Assembly (NCBI RefSeq): GCF_001507535.1
Contig: NZ_LQBN01000001.1
Coordinates: forward strand, 682,001 to 746,000
Direction: 5' to 3'
Source: Thiomicrospira sp. WB1
GTDB lineage: Bacteria > Pseudomonadota > Gammaproteobacteria > Thiomicrospirales > Thiomicrospiraceae
DNA: 64,000 nucleotides
In this document: positions 40,929 to 49,440 of the stretch, piece after piece
How positions within the stretch are numbered: the first letter of the stretch is position 1
Layout: each line of letters starts with the position of its first letter
The notes under the pieces: generated by a model
The model's database searches: none
What the model was told of the DNA's origin: nothing
What the model saw: only the letters and a program-made list of their open reading frames with translations
Position numbers and translations under genes: made by a program

Positions 40929-41543
40929 TTATCCGGGTTTGCGTTGGACCTGATACAGTGCAATTTCTCCCAGCCAGTTGGGGGCGAACCGCATGGCGAA
41001 CGTGGGTTGGTGCTTGCTGTTGACGACAGTACGGGCCACCACTTCAATGTCTTTTTCCTCACAGAGGTTTTCAAAATCCGAGAAGGTACAAAGATGGATG
41101 TTGGGCGTGTTGTACCAGGGGTTGGGCAGGCTGGTGTTCTGGGGCATTTTGCCGCCGAAAAACAACTGTGCGCGGTTGCGCCAGTGGGCAAAGTTGGGAA
41201 AGGTGATGATGCCTTGTTTGCCCACGCTGAGCATCTCGTCCAGCATCCGATCCGGGCGGCTGACCACTTGCAGGGCCTGGGTCATGATCACAAAATCAAA
41301 CGAGTCCTGGTCAAAATAGTGACAGATGTCATGGCTGTTGAGGTTGCTCTGGATCACATTAATGCCCCGCTCAACGGCGGCGATGACTTTGGCGGGGTCC
41401 AGCTCCATGCCATAGCCGGTGGTCTGACGGGTTTGTTGTAGATGGGTCAGTAAGCGGCCATCACCACAGCCCAGATCAAGGACGCGGGCACCGGGGTTAA
41501 TCCAGTTGGCAATCAGTTGAAATTCAGGGCTGAGTTCGCTCAT
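40929..41543 (-). CDS. metW: Methionine biosynthesis protein MetW
   Basis: 204 residues, SAM-methyltransferase-like fold: [36 protein letters not shown] and [17 protein letters not shown], the last being a MetW signature. In proteobacteria MetW partners MetX and is needed for its acyl-transfer activity. Its start overlaps the metX stop by 4 bp. Confidence 0.95.
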   Translation of the reverse strand: MSELSPEFQLIANWINPGARVLDLGCGDGRLLTHLQQTRQTTGYGMELDPAKVIAAVERGINVIQSNLNSHDICHYFDQDSFDFVIMTQALQVVSRPDRMLDEMLSVGKQGIITFPNFAHWRNRAQLFFGGKMPQNTSLPNPWYNTPNIHLCTFSDFENLCEEKDIEVVARTVVNSKHQPTFAMRFAPNWLGEIALYQVQRKPG

Positions 41544-42685
41544 GAGGCTGCCCCTTCGTGTTCGGCGGCGATACGCTGCATGTAGGCACGAAACACCCCT
41601 TCGTAATGCTCATTGGGCAAGAGAAAGGCATCGTGCCCATGCTTTGACTCAATTTCAGCATAGGTTACATCGGCATCGTTGTCCAACAGCGCTTTGACGA
41701 TTTCCTGCGAGCGTTTGGGAGAAAAGCGCCAGTCGGAAGTGAAGGCAATCACCAGAAATTTTGCGGTGGCTTGCGCCAATGCTTTGGCCAGACTGTTGTC
41801 GTAATCGGCGGCCGGATCAAAGTAGTCCAGTGCCTTGGTCATTAACAAATAGGTATTGGCATCGAAATTTTGCTTGGTGGCAAATTTTTCACCCTGATAG
41901 CGCAGGTAGCTTTCCACCTGAAACTCAACATCGAAATTGTATTTCAGTTTGCCTTCTCGCAGTTCCCGACCGAATTTAGATCCCATCATGTCATCGGATA
42001 AATAGGTCAGGTGGCCGAGCATGCGTGCCAGCGCCAGTCCCCGTTTCGGCGTGGTGCCCGCTTCGATGAAACGCCCATGATGAAAATCGGGATCCGTCAT
42101 GATGGCCCGACGAGCGACTTCATTGAAGGCAATGTTTTGAGCCGATAACTTGGGTGCGGCGGCAATCACGACAGCGTGGCGCAGTCGCTCGGGATAGTCC
42201 ATGGCCCACTGCATGACCTGCATGCCGCCCATGGACCCGCCAATCACGGCAGCCCACACATCAATGCCCAGGTGCTCGCGCAACACGTTTTGACTGTTGA
42301 CCCAGTCTTTGCAGGTGACGATCGGAAAATCGGGGCCAAACACCTGGCCGGTTTCCGGGTTGGTGCTGGTCGGGCCAGTGGAGCCGTGGCAACCGCCCAG
42401 ATTGTTGGAACAGACCACAAAAAACTGATTGGTGTCGATGGGTTTGCCTGGGCCAATGTATTGATCCCACCAGCCCTGGGATTTTTCTTCTTCGTAATGA
42501 CCGGCGACGTGATGGTTGCCGCTGAGCGCATGACAGATCAAGACTGCGTTGCTGGCATCGGCGTTGAGTTGACCATAGGTTTCATAGGTGAGGTCATACT
42601 GGGACAAGCGTGCACCACACACCATTTCCAGTGGCGTGGTGACTGACAGGGTTTGGGGCGTGACGAGACCTATGGATTGTGACAT
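41540..42685 (-). CDS. metX: Homoserine O-acyltransferase MetX
   Basis: 381 residues of the alpha/beta-hydrolase MetX family. The nucleophile is in [14 protein letters not shown], an early landmark is [13 protein letters not shown]-like ([10 protein letters not shown]), the Asp is in [12 protein letters not shown] and the His in [12 protein letters not shown]. It activates homoserine for methionine synthesis. The acyl donor (acetyl- or succinyl-CoA) cannot be read safely from the family name, and MetW-linked members often use succinyl-CoA. Confidence 0.95.
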   Translation of the reverse strand: MSQSIGLVTPQTLSVTTPLEMVCGARLSQYDLTYETYGQLNADASNAVLICHALSGNHHVAGHYEEEKSQGWWDQYIGPGKPIDTNQFFVVCSNNLGGCHGSTGPTSTNPETGQVFGPDFPIVTCKDWVNSQNVLREHLGIDVWAAVIGGSMGGMQVMQWAMDYPERLRHAVVIAAAPKLSAQNIAFNEVARRAIMTDPDFHHGRFIEAGTTPKRGLALARMLGHLTYLSDDMMGSKFGRELREGKLKYNFDVEFQVESYLRYQGEKFATKQNFDANTYLLMTKALDYFDPAADYDNSLAKALAQATAKFLVIAFTSDWRFSPKRSQEIVKALLDNDADVTYAEIESKHGHDAFLLPNEHYEGVFRAYMQRIAAEHEGAAS

Positions 42686-42716
42686 GCGATTATCTTAACG
42701 GATACGGGCCAACAAA

Positions 42717-43295
42717 TCATGCCGAGAGTGCCAACTGCGTGCCGATCTGGGCGATGCTGCCCACCACGACAATTTGTGTAAGCTTGATCACCAGAATGGC
42801 GACAATCGGTGACAAGTCCAAGCCGCCCATTGGCGGTACAAATCGCTGAAAGGGCGCCAGAATAGGCTGGGTCAATTGCTCGAAAATGGCGGTATTGGGG
42901 TTGTAGCCCTGTGACACCCAACTGAGAATGACTTGAATGATGATCAGCCAGAACATCATGTCCAGCAACTGGTTCATCACTTCGGTGATCGAAGAGATCA
43001 CAATCACGCTTAGGCCAAAATTTTTGCCAGCCAGATAGCCAATCAACACCACTGTGAGCGCCTGGATGATCAGGGCGGTGACAATGGCCGGCCAGTCCCA
43101 GCGATTGGGGCGGGGCAGAAGTTTGTTGGCCGGGGCGCAAAGCGGGTTGGTGACTTTGGCGATGAAGTGCACGACCGGGTTGTGCCAGTCAACGCGGGTG
43201 GCGCGCATCAAAAAGCGCAACATCAGGGCAAAAATAACCAGGCCTGCGATAAACTGGATCAGAAACAGACCCCCTTGTCCGATTGGCGAATGCAT
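42717..43295 (-). CDS. yggT: YggT family membrane protein
   Basis: 192 residues with four or more membrane helices and the twin YggT repeats (NPVVHFIAKVTNPLCAPANK... and NTAIFEQLTQPILAPFQRFVPP). The exact function is unsettled; the family is linked to osmotic tolerance and envelope integrity. It follows proC, as in many proteobacteria, while the usual partner yggS lies separately at 46971-47687. Confidence 0.93.
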   Translation of the reverse strand: MHSPIGQGGLFLIQFIAGLVIFALMLRFLMRATRVDWHNPVVHFIAKVTNPLCAPANKLLPRPNRWDWPAIVTALIIQALTVVLIGYLAGKNFGLSVIVISSITEVMNQLLDMMFWLIIIQVILSWVSQGYNPNTAIFEQLTQPILAPFQRFVPPMGGLDLSPIVAILVIKLTQIVVVGSIAQIGTQLALSA

Positions 43296-43396
43296 GATGC
43301 GTCCTTTCTATTAAATGGCTTGGGTCAGGTCGGAGAACCGCTCCGTGGTTGCGGCGTTTTCCAATGACACAAGGCGTTTGGGTTCATCTTATCAGG

Positions 43397-44224
43397 TTAT
43401 GTTTGTCGGCCCAGTTCATCCGCCAGGGATTTGGCCCGGTCGCGTGAGGCTTCCATGGCCTCGGTCACGATGGCTTCCAGGTCATGCTGGGCAAATACGT
43501 TCAGTGCTTTTTCTGTGGTGCCGTTGGGCGAAGTCACTTTTTCGCGCAGGGTCTGGCAATCATCGTGACTTTCCAGCGCCATCTTGGCCGCGCCAAAGGC
43601 GGTCTGGACCGTCAGAAGTTGCGCGGTTTTGGGTGACAGCCCCATCTGCTGTCCCACCTTTTGCATGATCTCCATCATCAGGAAATAATAAGCTGGCCCA
43701 CTGCCGGAAACGGCGGTGATTACGTCAAGCTCGCTTTCATGTTCAACCCAGACGGTCACCCCGGCGGCACGCATCAGGTGTTCGGCGTTGTCTTTTTGGT
43801 CTGCCGTGACGCGTTCATTGGCATAAAGTCCGGCTGCACCGCTCTGAATCAGGGACGGCGTGTTGGGCATGGTGCGCACAATGGCGGTTTCGCCCCCCAG
43901 CCAGCGATCAATATCGCGGGTGCGGACGCCTGCGGCGATGGACACAATCAATGGCTTTTTGGCCTGAACCGCTGATTGCAACGACTGACAGAGTTCTGCG
44001 AGTTGCTGCGGCTTAACCGCCAGCACCACGACGTCGGCGCGCTCAACGGCCTGGGCGTTGTCGGTCAGACACTCAATGCCATACAACTGCGATAAGTGAC
44101 GGCCGCGCTCCGGATCACGGTCGGTCGCAATCAGTTGCGAAGCTTGGTAACCGCTGGCAATCAGGCCGCCAATCAAACTGAGGCTCATGTTGCCCGCACC
44201 GATAAAGGCCAGTGTCGTACTCAT
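43397..44224 (-). CDS. proC: Pyrroline-5-carboxylate reductase
   Basis: 275 residues. FIGAGNMSLSLIGGLIASG binds NAD(P)H. VVLAVKPQQ, RTMPNTPSLIQSGAAGLYAN and AVSGSGPAYYFLMMEIM are family signatures. It makes the last step of proline synthesis. A CAGGAG site precedes the ATG and a good promoter is visible upstream. Confidence 0.97.
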   Translation of the reverse strand: MSTTLAFIGAGNMSLSLIGGLIASGYQASQLIATDRDPERGRHLSQLYGIECLTDNAQAVERADVVVLAVKPQQLAELCQSLQSAVQAKKPLIVSIAAGVRTRDIDRWLGGETAIVRTMPNTPSLIQSGAAGLYANERVTADQKDNAEHLMRAAGVTVWVEHESELDVITAVSGSGPAYYFLMMEIMQKVGQQMGLSPKTAQLLTVQTAFGAAKMALESHDDCQTLREKVTSPNGTTEKALNVFAQHDLEAIVTEAMEASRDRAKSLADELGRQT

Positions 44225-44258
44225 GGGCGCTCCTGTTGGTTCAATGATTCAAAATCGC

Positions 44259-44287
44259 ATTATAAACCGATCATCGGCGATTCCCAA
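44259..44287 (-). promoter_or_regulatory. Probable proC promoter
   Basis: On the reverse strand TTGGGA (44282-44287), a 17-bp spacer and a perfect TATAAT (44259-44264) lie about 35 bp before the start codon. Confidence 0.7.
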
Positions 44288-44310
44288 CCACCCCGCACCC
44301 TCTGGTCGCA

Positions 44311-45582
44311 TTATTTACTGAAAAGTTTGTAGTTGCCACGCTGTCCGATGGCACCAGCCAGTCGATCAATGCCGTGAATGTAAGCACTGGTGCGCAGGCT
44401 ACAGCCGAATTTCTCGGCCAGGTCATAAACGTGGTTCGCTTCGCGGCGCATGATCTTGGACAAGCGCTGCTGAACTTCGACCTCTTCCCAGTAAAAACCG
44501 GCGCGATTCTGGACCCATTCAAAATAACTGACCGTTACCCCGCCTGCATTGGCCAACACATCGGGAATCACCGCACACTGGTTGTGTTGCAGAATTTCAT
44601 CCGCCTGTGGGGAGATGGGACCGTTGGCGATTTCCAGCACGGTATTGGCCCGAATTTCTTCGGCGTTTTCCTGTGTGATCTGGTTTTCCATCGCCGCCAG
44701 CACCAGCACGTCCACATCCAAAGATAAGAGTTCCTGGTTGGTCAGTACATCGTGCGCGACTTCGTTGCAGACGGTGCCATCGCAATAAACCGAATGCAGG
44801 GTGTTGGTCTCTTCTTTGTAGTATTTGACATGATCGACCTGTAATCCATTGGGGTCGTAAATGCCGCCCACGGAATCCGACACCGCGACCACCTTATAGC
44901 CTTCTGCCTGAGCCAGTCGGGCAAAATGATAGCCAGCGTTGCCGAACCCTTGCACCGCGAGTGTGGTTTCGCCACGTTCCCAGCCATGGCGGCGTGCGTA
45001 TTCATCCAGGCAGAACAGCGCGCCCTGACCCGTCGCCTGAGTGCGCCCCTGAGAACCGTTGAGGTGGATGGGCTTACCGGTGATGATGCCGGGTGTCTGG
45101 CGTCGTGACAGGACCGAATATTCGTCGGCCATCCAGCCCATAATGGTGGCGTTGGTGTACATGTCGGGGGCCGGAATGTCGCGCGTTTCACCAATGACAT
45201 CGGCAAACGCGCGGATGTAGCCACGAGACAGACGCTCCAGTTCGAGTTGAGACAGGTCTTTGGGGTGAACCGTAATGCCGCCTTTGGCCCCGCCGAAGGG
45301 CAGGCCGGTGACCGCACACTTGACCGTCATCCAGAAGCTGAGCGAGGTGACTTCGTCCATATTGACCCGGGGATGGTAACGAATCCCGCCCTTGGTGGGG
45401 CCTCGTGTGTCGTCATACTGAACGCGGTAGCCGGTAAACATCTGCAAGGTCCCATCGTCCATGCGAACTGGAATGCTGGCTTTGATGGAGCGCTTGGGTA
45501 CGGATAGCCGGGTAATGACCTCTTCGTCGACCTCAATGTGTTTGAACACTTCGCTGAGGCGCTGCTTTGCGATCTCGAACAT
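44311..45582 (-). CDS. gdhA: Glutamate dehydrogenase (Glu/Leu/Phe/Val family)
   Basis: 423 residues, matching the shorter NAD-type hexameric class. GYRVQYDDTRGPTKGGIRYH and the catalytic-lysine motif PFGGAKGGI are present, with VQGFGNAGYHFARLA in the nucleotide-binding domain and VLANAGGVTVSYFEW near the end. It interconverts glutamate and 2-oxoglutarate with ammonia. The coenzyme cannot be settled by eye. AGGAG precedes the start. Confidence 0.93.
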   Translation of the reverse strand: MFEIAKQRLSEVFKHIEVDEEVITRLSVPKRSIKASIPVRMDDGTLQMFTGYRVQYDDTRGPTKGGIRYHPRVNMDEVTSLSFWMTVKCAVTGLPFGGAKGGITVHPKDLSQLELERLSRGYIRAFADVIGETRDIPAPDMYTNATIMGWMADEYSVLSRRQTPGIITGKPIHLNGSQGRTQATGQGALFCLDEYARRHGWERGETTLAVQGFGNAGYHFARLAQAEGYKVVAVSDSVGGIYDPNGLQVDHVKYYKEETNTLHSVYCDGTVCNEVAHDVLTNQELLSLDVDVLVLAAMENQITQENAEEIRANTVLEIANGPISPQADEILQHNQCAVIPDVLANAGGVTVSYFEWVQNRAGFYWEEVEVQQRLSKIMRREANHVYDLAEKFGCSLRTSAYIHGIDRLAGAIGQRGNYKLFSK

Positions 45583-45671
45583 GGCGTTCTCCTGAACGGT
45601 TTTAGAGTGTTTTTTACGCGATAAGGCCCATTATGCCCACTCAAAAATGGATTGACCAGTCAAGTTTTGCC

Positions 45672-45699
45672 TTGTGTGGCCGATAACCCAGATTAGAAT
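45672..45699 (+). promoter_or_regulatory. Candidate promoter for the gene at 45758
   Basis: TTGTGT, a 16-bp spacer and TAGAAT, with the -10 ending about 58 bp ahead of the ATG. Moderate match only. Confidence 0.35.
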
Positions 45700-45757
45700 A
45701 ACAATCGGGCGCGGACAGAGCGCTCACACTGCACCCTGACCAGAAAAAGGAACGATT

Positions 45758-46819
45758 ATGGCCTCTCCCATCCAATCCAATGCGTCCACGCTGCAAAATT
45801 TATTGACCCCAAACAAACGGGCCGATCAGGATGACAAAAACACGGGTCAGGCCCGTGCCGAAGACGTCCGCTCCCCTGTGGCTCAAGCCATCCAGGCCGC
45901 AAGAGGGGAGGCCGCGGGTTTCTCTCCCAGCGCGCAAGGTCTTCAGGCCATGGCCAAAAGCAGTTCGTTTGAACAGTCTCTGGCCTACAGCCACACCATG
46001 ACATTGAATTTGCAGACACGCGAAGGGGACAGCGTTCAGGTGGATTTTCGCCAGCTTTACGCTCAGTACCAATCCTATAAGCAGGAGCAGTCGGCGGAAA
46101 TGGGACCGCAAGGCGCGCGCTATTTTGAAAGTCGTGAAGCCATGGAGGCCACCGCGTTTGAAGAGCGTTTTGGCTTCAGCGTTCAGGGCGATTTGAACGA
46201 TGAAGAGCTCAATGCGATTTTTGATGTGTTTGATCAGGTGGGCAAGCTGGCAGATGAATTTTTCAACGGCGATGTGGAAAAAGCGTTTGAGCAGGCACAG
46301 AATCTGAATGTGGATTTCGGACAGCTTAAAAGCATGGATCTGAATCTGGAAAAAACGCAAACCATGGCGCAGCGTTACCAGCAGACTCAGGGCTATCAAC
46401 AAGGAGACGTTCCTGAATCCGCTGAGAAACCACAAGGCGGAGACCTTAGTCAGGTGCCTGCCTATGTACAGGAATGGCAGAGCGTGATTGAACGCATGGA
46501 CGAGCAGTTTGCCCAGGCGCGTGAACGTGTGGATCAGTTGATGGCCGCCGTCATGGGCCAGAAAGAGCAGATTGCTTCAAGCGACGAATCGGCCTCCTCG
46601 AAAGACACAAGCGAGACCGAAAACGCCACCAACTGGCTGGATCGCATTCAATCGTTTCATGACCGGCTGGCCGAGGCATTCGGTTTGCGTGACCTGATGC
46701 GTCCACAGGCCGACGCCCAGACAGACGCTGACACCCCTGTCGATGCAGAGGGTGATACAGGTGAAAATGCAGAAACTTCGACTCAAGAAGCCTCCGAATC
46801 CGCCGATAAACATTCATAA
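45758..46819 (+). CDS. Hypothetical protein, possibly DUF5610 family
   Basis: 353 residues, soluble, acidic and low in Cys/Trp. The central part (GDLNDEELNAIFDVFDQVGKLADEFFNGDVEKAFEQA is its centre) reads like the DUF5610 region, but I am not certain. The N-terminal 60 residues and the C-terminal 50 (rich in D, E, S, T) look disordered. Related proteins often occur with flagellar or surface functions, yet nothing nearby supports that. AAAGGAACG precedes the start. A terminator follows. Confidence 0.75.
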   Translation: MASPIQSNASTLQNLLTPNKRADQDDKNTGQARAEDVRSPVAQAIQAARGEAAGFSPSAQGLQAMAKSSSFEQSLAYSHTMTLNLQTREGDSVQVDFRQLYAQYQSYKQEQSAEMGPQGARYFESREAMEATAFEERFGFSVQGDLNDEELNAIFDVFDQVGKLADEFFNGDVEKAFEQAQNLNVDFGQLKSMDLNLEKTQTMAQRYQQTQGYQQGDVPESAEKPQGGDLSQVPAYVQEWQSVIERMDEQFAQARERVDQLMAAVMGQKEQIASSDESASSKDTSETENATNWLDRIQSFHDRLAEAFGLRDLMRPQADAQTDADTPVDAEGDTGENAETSTQEASESADKHS

Positions 46820-46890
46820 CAGAGGCCAAAAAAGGCCCAACCTGATCGAGCGCATCAAGACGCTGGACAGGGCAAAAAGGAGAGAACCAA

Positions 46891-46926
46891 AACCGGATGT
46901 GGTCACAGACCGCCTCCGGTTTTTTT
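46891..46926 (+). terminator. Intrinsic terminator
   Basis: AACCGGA pairs with TCCGGTT across an inner GGTC/GACC stem, followed by a T-run. Confidence 0.85.
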
Positions 46927-46957
46927 ATGCCTGGCAAAAGCCAGATAAAGGTGTTTT

Positions 46958-46973
46958 TGACCAGGCCTGGTCA
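46958..46973. repeat. ACCAGGCCTGGT palindrome, copy 7 (16-bp palindrome at a stop codon)
   Basis: TGACCAGGCCTGGTCA. Its last three bases are the stop codon of the reverse-strand yggS gene, mirroring the situation at 34352-34367. Confidence 0.9.
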
Positions 46974-47687
46974 GTTTCGCGCACCAAAGAGGTCAGTGCC
47001 GATGCGTACTTCGGTGCTGCCTTCGAGCACCGCCGCTTCCAAGTCGCCACTCATGCCCATGGATAACGTGTCCAGTTGTGCTTCGGGGTGTTGTGTCTGC
47101 AGCTGTTCAAGCAGTTGGCGCATTTGTGCCAGCGGTTGTCTTTGCGCTTCCAGTGTGTCGCTGGGCGCAGGGATGGTCATGAGGCCGCGCAGGGTCAGGT
47201 TGGGCAGTGCAAGGACCTCTTCGGCCACCTGCATGATCTGTTCGGGTGCAAAGCCCGCTTTGCTTGCCTGACCGCTGATGTTGACTTCCAGCAGGATGTT
47301 CAAGGGGCCTTTTTCCGGTGGGCGTTGACTGGACAGGCGGCGGGCGATTTTCAGGCGGTCCACACTTTCCACCCAGTCAAACTGTTCGGCAATGGGTTTG
47401 GTTTTGTTGGACTGGATCGGCCCGATAAAATGCCAGGTCAGGTCCGGGCGCTGAGCGATTTTCTCCAACGCTTCCTGCAGATAGTTTTCGCCAAAACAGG
47501 TCTGGCCCTGCTCGGCGATGGCATTGACGTATTCAATGGGTTTGGTTTTACTCACGGCCAGCAGTTGAATGGTGTCTGCAGAGCGCTTGGCGCTTGAGGC
47601 GGCGTCCTGCAAACGTTGTTGAACGTTGGCCAGATTTTGTTTCAGGGTAGCCTGGGTGTCGGCATCGGGCAGTGTGTGAGCAGTCAT
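46971..47687 (-). CDS. yggS: YggS/PROSC family PLP-homeostasis protein
   Basis: 238 residues, single TIM-barrel domain. The PLP lysine is in LLAVSKTKP, with CFGENYLQEALEK, WHFIGPIQSNK, ESVDRLKIA and LSMGMSGDLEAAV as family signatures. It keeps pyridoxal phosphate balanced and has no known enzymatic turnover. It is separated from its common partners proC and yggT by about 3.7 kb. GAGG precedes the start. Confidence 0.95.
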   Translation of the reverse strand: MTAHTLPDADTQATLKQNLANVQQRLQDAASSAKRSADTIQLLAVSKTKPIEYVNAIAEQGQTCFGENYLQEALEKIAQRPDLTWHFIGPIQSNKTKPIAEQFDWVESVDRLKIARRLSSQRPPEKGPLNILLEVNISGQASKAGFAPEQIMQVAEEVLALPNLTLRGLMTIPAPSDTLEAQRQPLAQMRQLLEQLQTQHPEAQLDTLSMGMSGDLEAAVLEGSTEVRIGTDLFGARN

Positions 47688-47770
47688 GTACGGCCTCTTG
47701 TTTATTTTGTTGGGTTCGGGGCGTAGAATGAATTGATTAGGATAAGGAATTTTAACAATCGGGAGACGCC

Positions 47771-48562
47771 ATGAAGAAAATCAAGTCCAGTAACATCGCT
47801 TATCCGTATGATACGAAATTGAAACGCAAAGAGTATGAAAAAACCAAAGAGCAATTGCAAATCGAGTTGCTCAAATTGCAGCGTTGGATCAAGGACAATG
47901 GCGAGCGTCTGGTGATTCTGTTTGAAGGGCGCGATGCGGCCGGTAAGGGCGGCACCATCAAGCGGATGATGGAGCATCTCAATCCGCGGGGTGCGCGCGT
48001 GGTGGCCCTGGACAAACCCACGGAAACGGAAAAGGGGCAGTGGTACTTTCAGCGCTATGTGCAGCATTTGCCCACGCAGGGGGAGATGGTGCTGTTTGAC
48101 CGCTCCTGGTACAACCGTGCCGGGGTGGAGCGCGTGATGGGGTTCTGTACCCCGCAGGAATACAATCAGTTTGTGCATCAGGCACCGGAGTTTGAGCGCA
48201 TGCTGACGGCCAGCGGGATTCATCTGATGAAGTTCTGGTTTTCGGTGAGCCGCAATGAGCAGTTGCGCCGGTTTAATGCCCGCAAAAACGATCCGCTCAA
48301 ACAATGGAAACTCAGTCCGATGGACATGGCTTCATTGGATTTGTGGGACGAGTACACCCGAGCGAAAGAAGACATGTTTTTTTACACCAATACGTCGGAA
48401 TGTCCCTGGACGGTGATCAAATCCGATGACAAAAAACGGGCGCGGCTGGAAGCGATGCGCTATGTGCTCAACAGTTTTCCGTATGACGACAAAGACCCGG
48501 ATCTGCTGGAAAATGACCCTTTAATCATCAGCACCGGCGACGAAGTATTCAAGGAAGACTAA
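47771..48562 (+). CDS. ppk2: Polyphosphate kinase 2
   Basis: 263 residues, one PPK2 domain. Walker A in FEGRDAAGKGGTIKR, Walker B in EMVLFDRSWYNRAGVE, and a lid with arginines in RNEQLRRFNARKNDPLKQWK. It transfers phosphate between polyphosphate and nucleoside diphosphates. The Asp following the Walker A Arg (GRDAAGKG) is typical for the class. GGGAG precedes the ATG. A small conserved-looking gene follows 29 bp later. Confidence 0.95.
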   Translation: MKKIKSSNIAYPYDTKLKRKEYEKTKEQLQIELLKLQRWIKDNGERLVILFEGRDAAGKGGTIKRMMEHLNPRGARVVALDKPTETEKGQWYFQRYVQHLPTQGEMVLFDRSWYNRAGVERVMGFCTPQEYNQFVHQAPEFERMLTASGIHLMKFWFSVSRNEQLRRFNARKNDPLKQWKLSPMDMASLDLWDEYTRAKEDMFFYTNTSECPWTVIKSDDKKRARLEAMRYVLNSFPYDDKDPDLLENDPLIISTGDEVFKED

Positions 48563-48591
48563 CCAACCCGAATAACGATGAGGAACCGATT

Positions 48592-48816
48592 ATGATTATT
48601 CAGTTTGATAAGCACGCCAAAGAAGTGGTCAAAGAGTTTAAAAGCATTCTGTCGCACAAGGCGCTCAACGAGATCACGGATGAGCAGTTTTCGGAGCTGG
48701 AGACGCTGGTGCTGGCTTCCGTGGAAGTGGTGCATTCCAATATGGCGCACAAAGCCGCCAAGTCATTGGAAGCGCTGGCGCATGAGTTACGCAAAGAAGC
48801 GGGTCACGTCGAATAA
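48592..48816 (+). CDS. Small hypothetical protein downstream of ppk2
   Basis: 74 residues, fully helical in pattern (FDKHAKEVVKEFKSILSHKA; AHKAAKSLEALAHELRKEAG), no Cys, no membrane segment. GAGGAA precedes the start, and the position suggests cotranscription with ppk2. I recognise no family. Its end overlaps a convergent gene by 30 bp. Confidence 0.7.
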   Translation: MIIQFDKHAKEVVKEFKSILSHKALNEITDEQFSELETLVLASVEVVHSNMAHKAAKSLEALAHELRKEAGHVE

Positions 48817-49440
48817 CCGCCAGTGTTCGGGCGGTGTCCAATGCGCTTTCAGTGTGCTTAAATCGCCTTCGAAGCAGCCCGGCTGCCCCTGTCGGGCACA
48901 GAGACGATTGGGAATGCCCCAGTCTTCGAGCAGTGTGGCCGCGCCCATGGCTTCGGGCGGAAAGCCCGGCAGCAGAAAGCGCGCCGGTTTGACCGGAAAC
49001 GGAAACCCTTGATCACTGTGAGCAATGACGGTTAAGGCGCAATGCGCTTTGAGTTGTTCGCATATATGCAGGGCTGTGGCCAGATGCAATCCGTCTGCCA
49101 GCAGACAAAGGGGCTGGTCCGGTTCGCTCTGCGAGTCATTACGCGGCGCCGGAGCGGGCACGATGTCCTGCAAAAACCACCAGGCCTGGTGGTTTTTGGG
49201 TTGGGAGATGTGTCCGGCATCCGGTGCGTTTTCCTGAAGGCTGAGAAATTGCACCCGCTGACCCTGATCTTTGACGCTGAGCAGAAAGGTTTGGTCGTTC
49301 AGTGTCAGGTTGACTGGCCAAAGCTCGGTTGGCAGGGGGGTACCACTGCGATATTCGTGTACCCAGTAAGCGCCGATTTGTGGCAGGCTCTGCTGCCAGA
49401 TCAGCTCGGGCAATGGCCGGTCGGGGGCGTCAGACCGCAT
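48787..49440 (-). CDS. Hypothetical protein downstream of pyrC', perhaps related to a ferredoxin-reductase-type NAD-binding half
   Basis: 217 residues from the ATG at 49440, which overlaps the pyrC' stop by 11 bp. A longer frame to 49524 would run deep into pyrC'. The C-terminal half (PLCLLADGLHLATALHICEQ, then ALTVIAHSD and GQPGCFEGDLSTL) faintly recalls the nucleotide-binding half of flavin reductases such as PyrK, but no clear cofactor motif is present. The pyrimidine-gene context makes such a role worth testing. It holds a 28-bp perfect palindrome. Confidence 0.65.
   Translation of the reverse strand: MRSDAPDRPLPELIWQQSLPQIGAYWVHEYRSGTPLPTELWPVNLTLNDQTFLLSVKDQGQRVQFLSLQENAPDAGHISQPKNHQAWWFLQDIVPAPAPRNDSQSEPDQPLCLLADGLHLATALHICEQLKAHCALTVIAHSDQGFPFPVKPARFLLPGFPPEAMGAATLLEDWGIPNRLCARQGQPGCFEGDLSTLKAHWTPPEHWRLFDVTRFFA
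49171..49198. repeat. ACCAGGCCTGGT palindrome, copy 8 (28-bp perfect palindrome)
   Basis: The core at 49179-49190 is extended on the left by CAAAAACC and on the right by GGTTTTTG, all 14 base pairs matching. It is coding (KNHQAWWF) yet has the shape of a bidirectional terminator. Confidence 0.95.

Noticed and set aside
49171-49198. The 28-bp palindrome as a true transcription terminator
   Set aside because: It is inside an open reading frame that continues normally on both sides, and the same core occurs many times without a T-run. It is better treated as an extended copy of the repeat.
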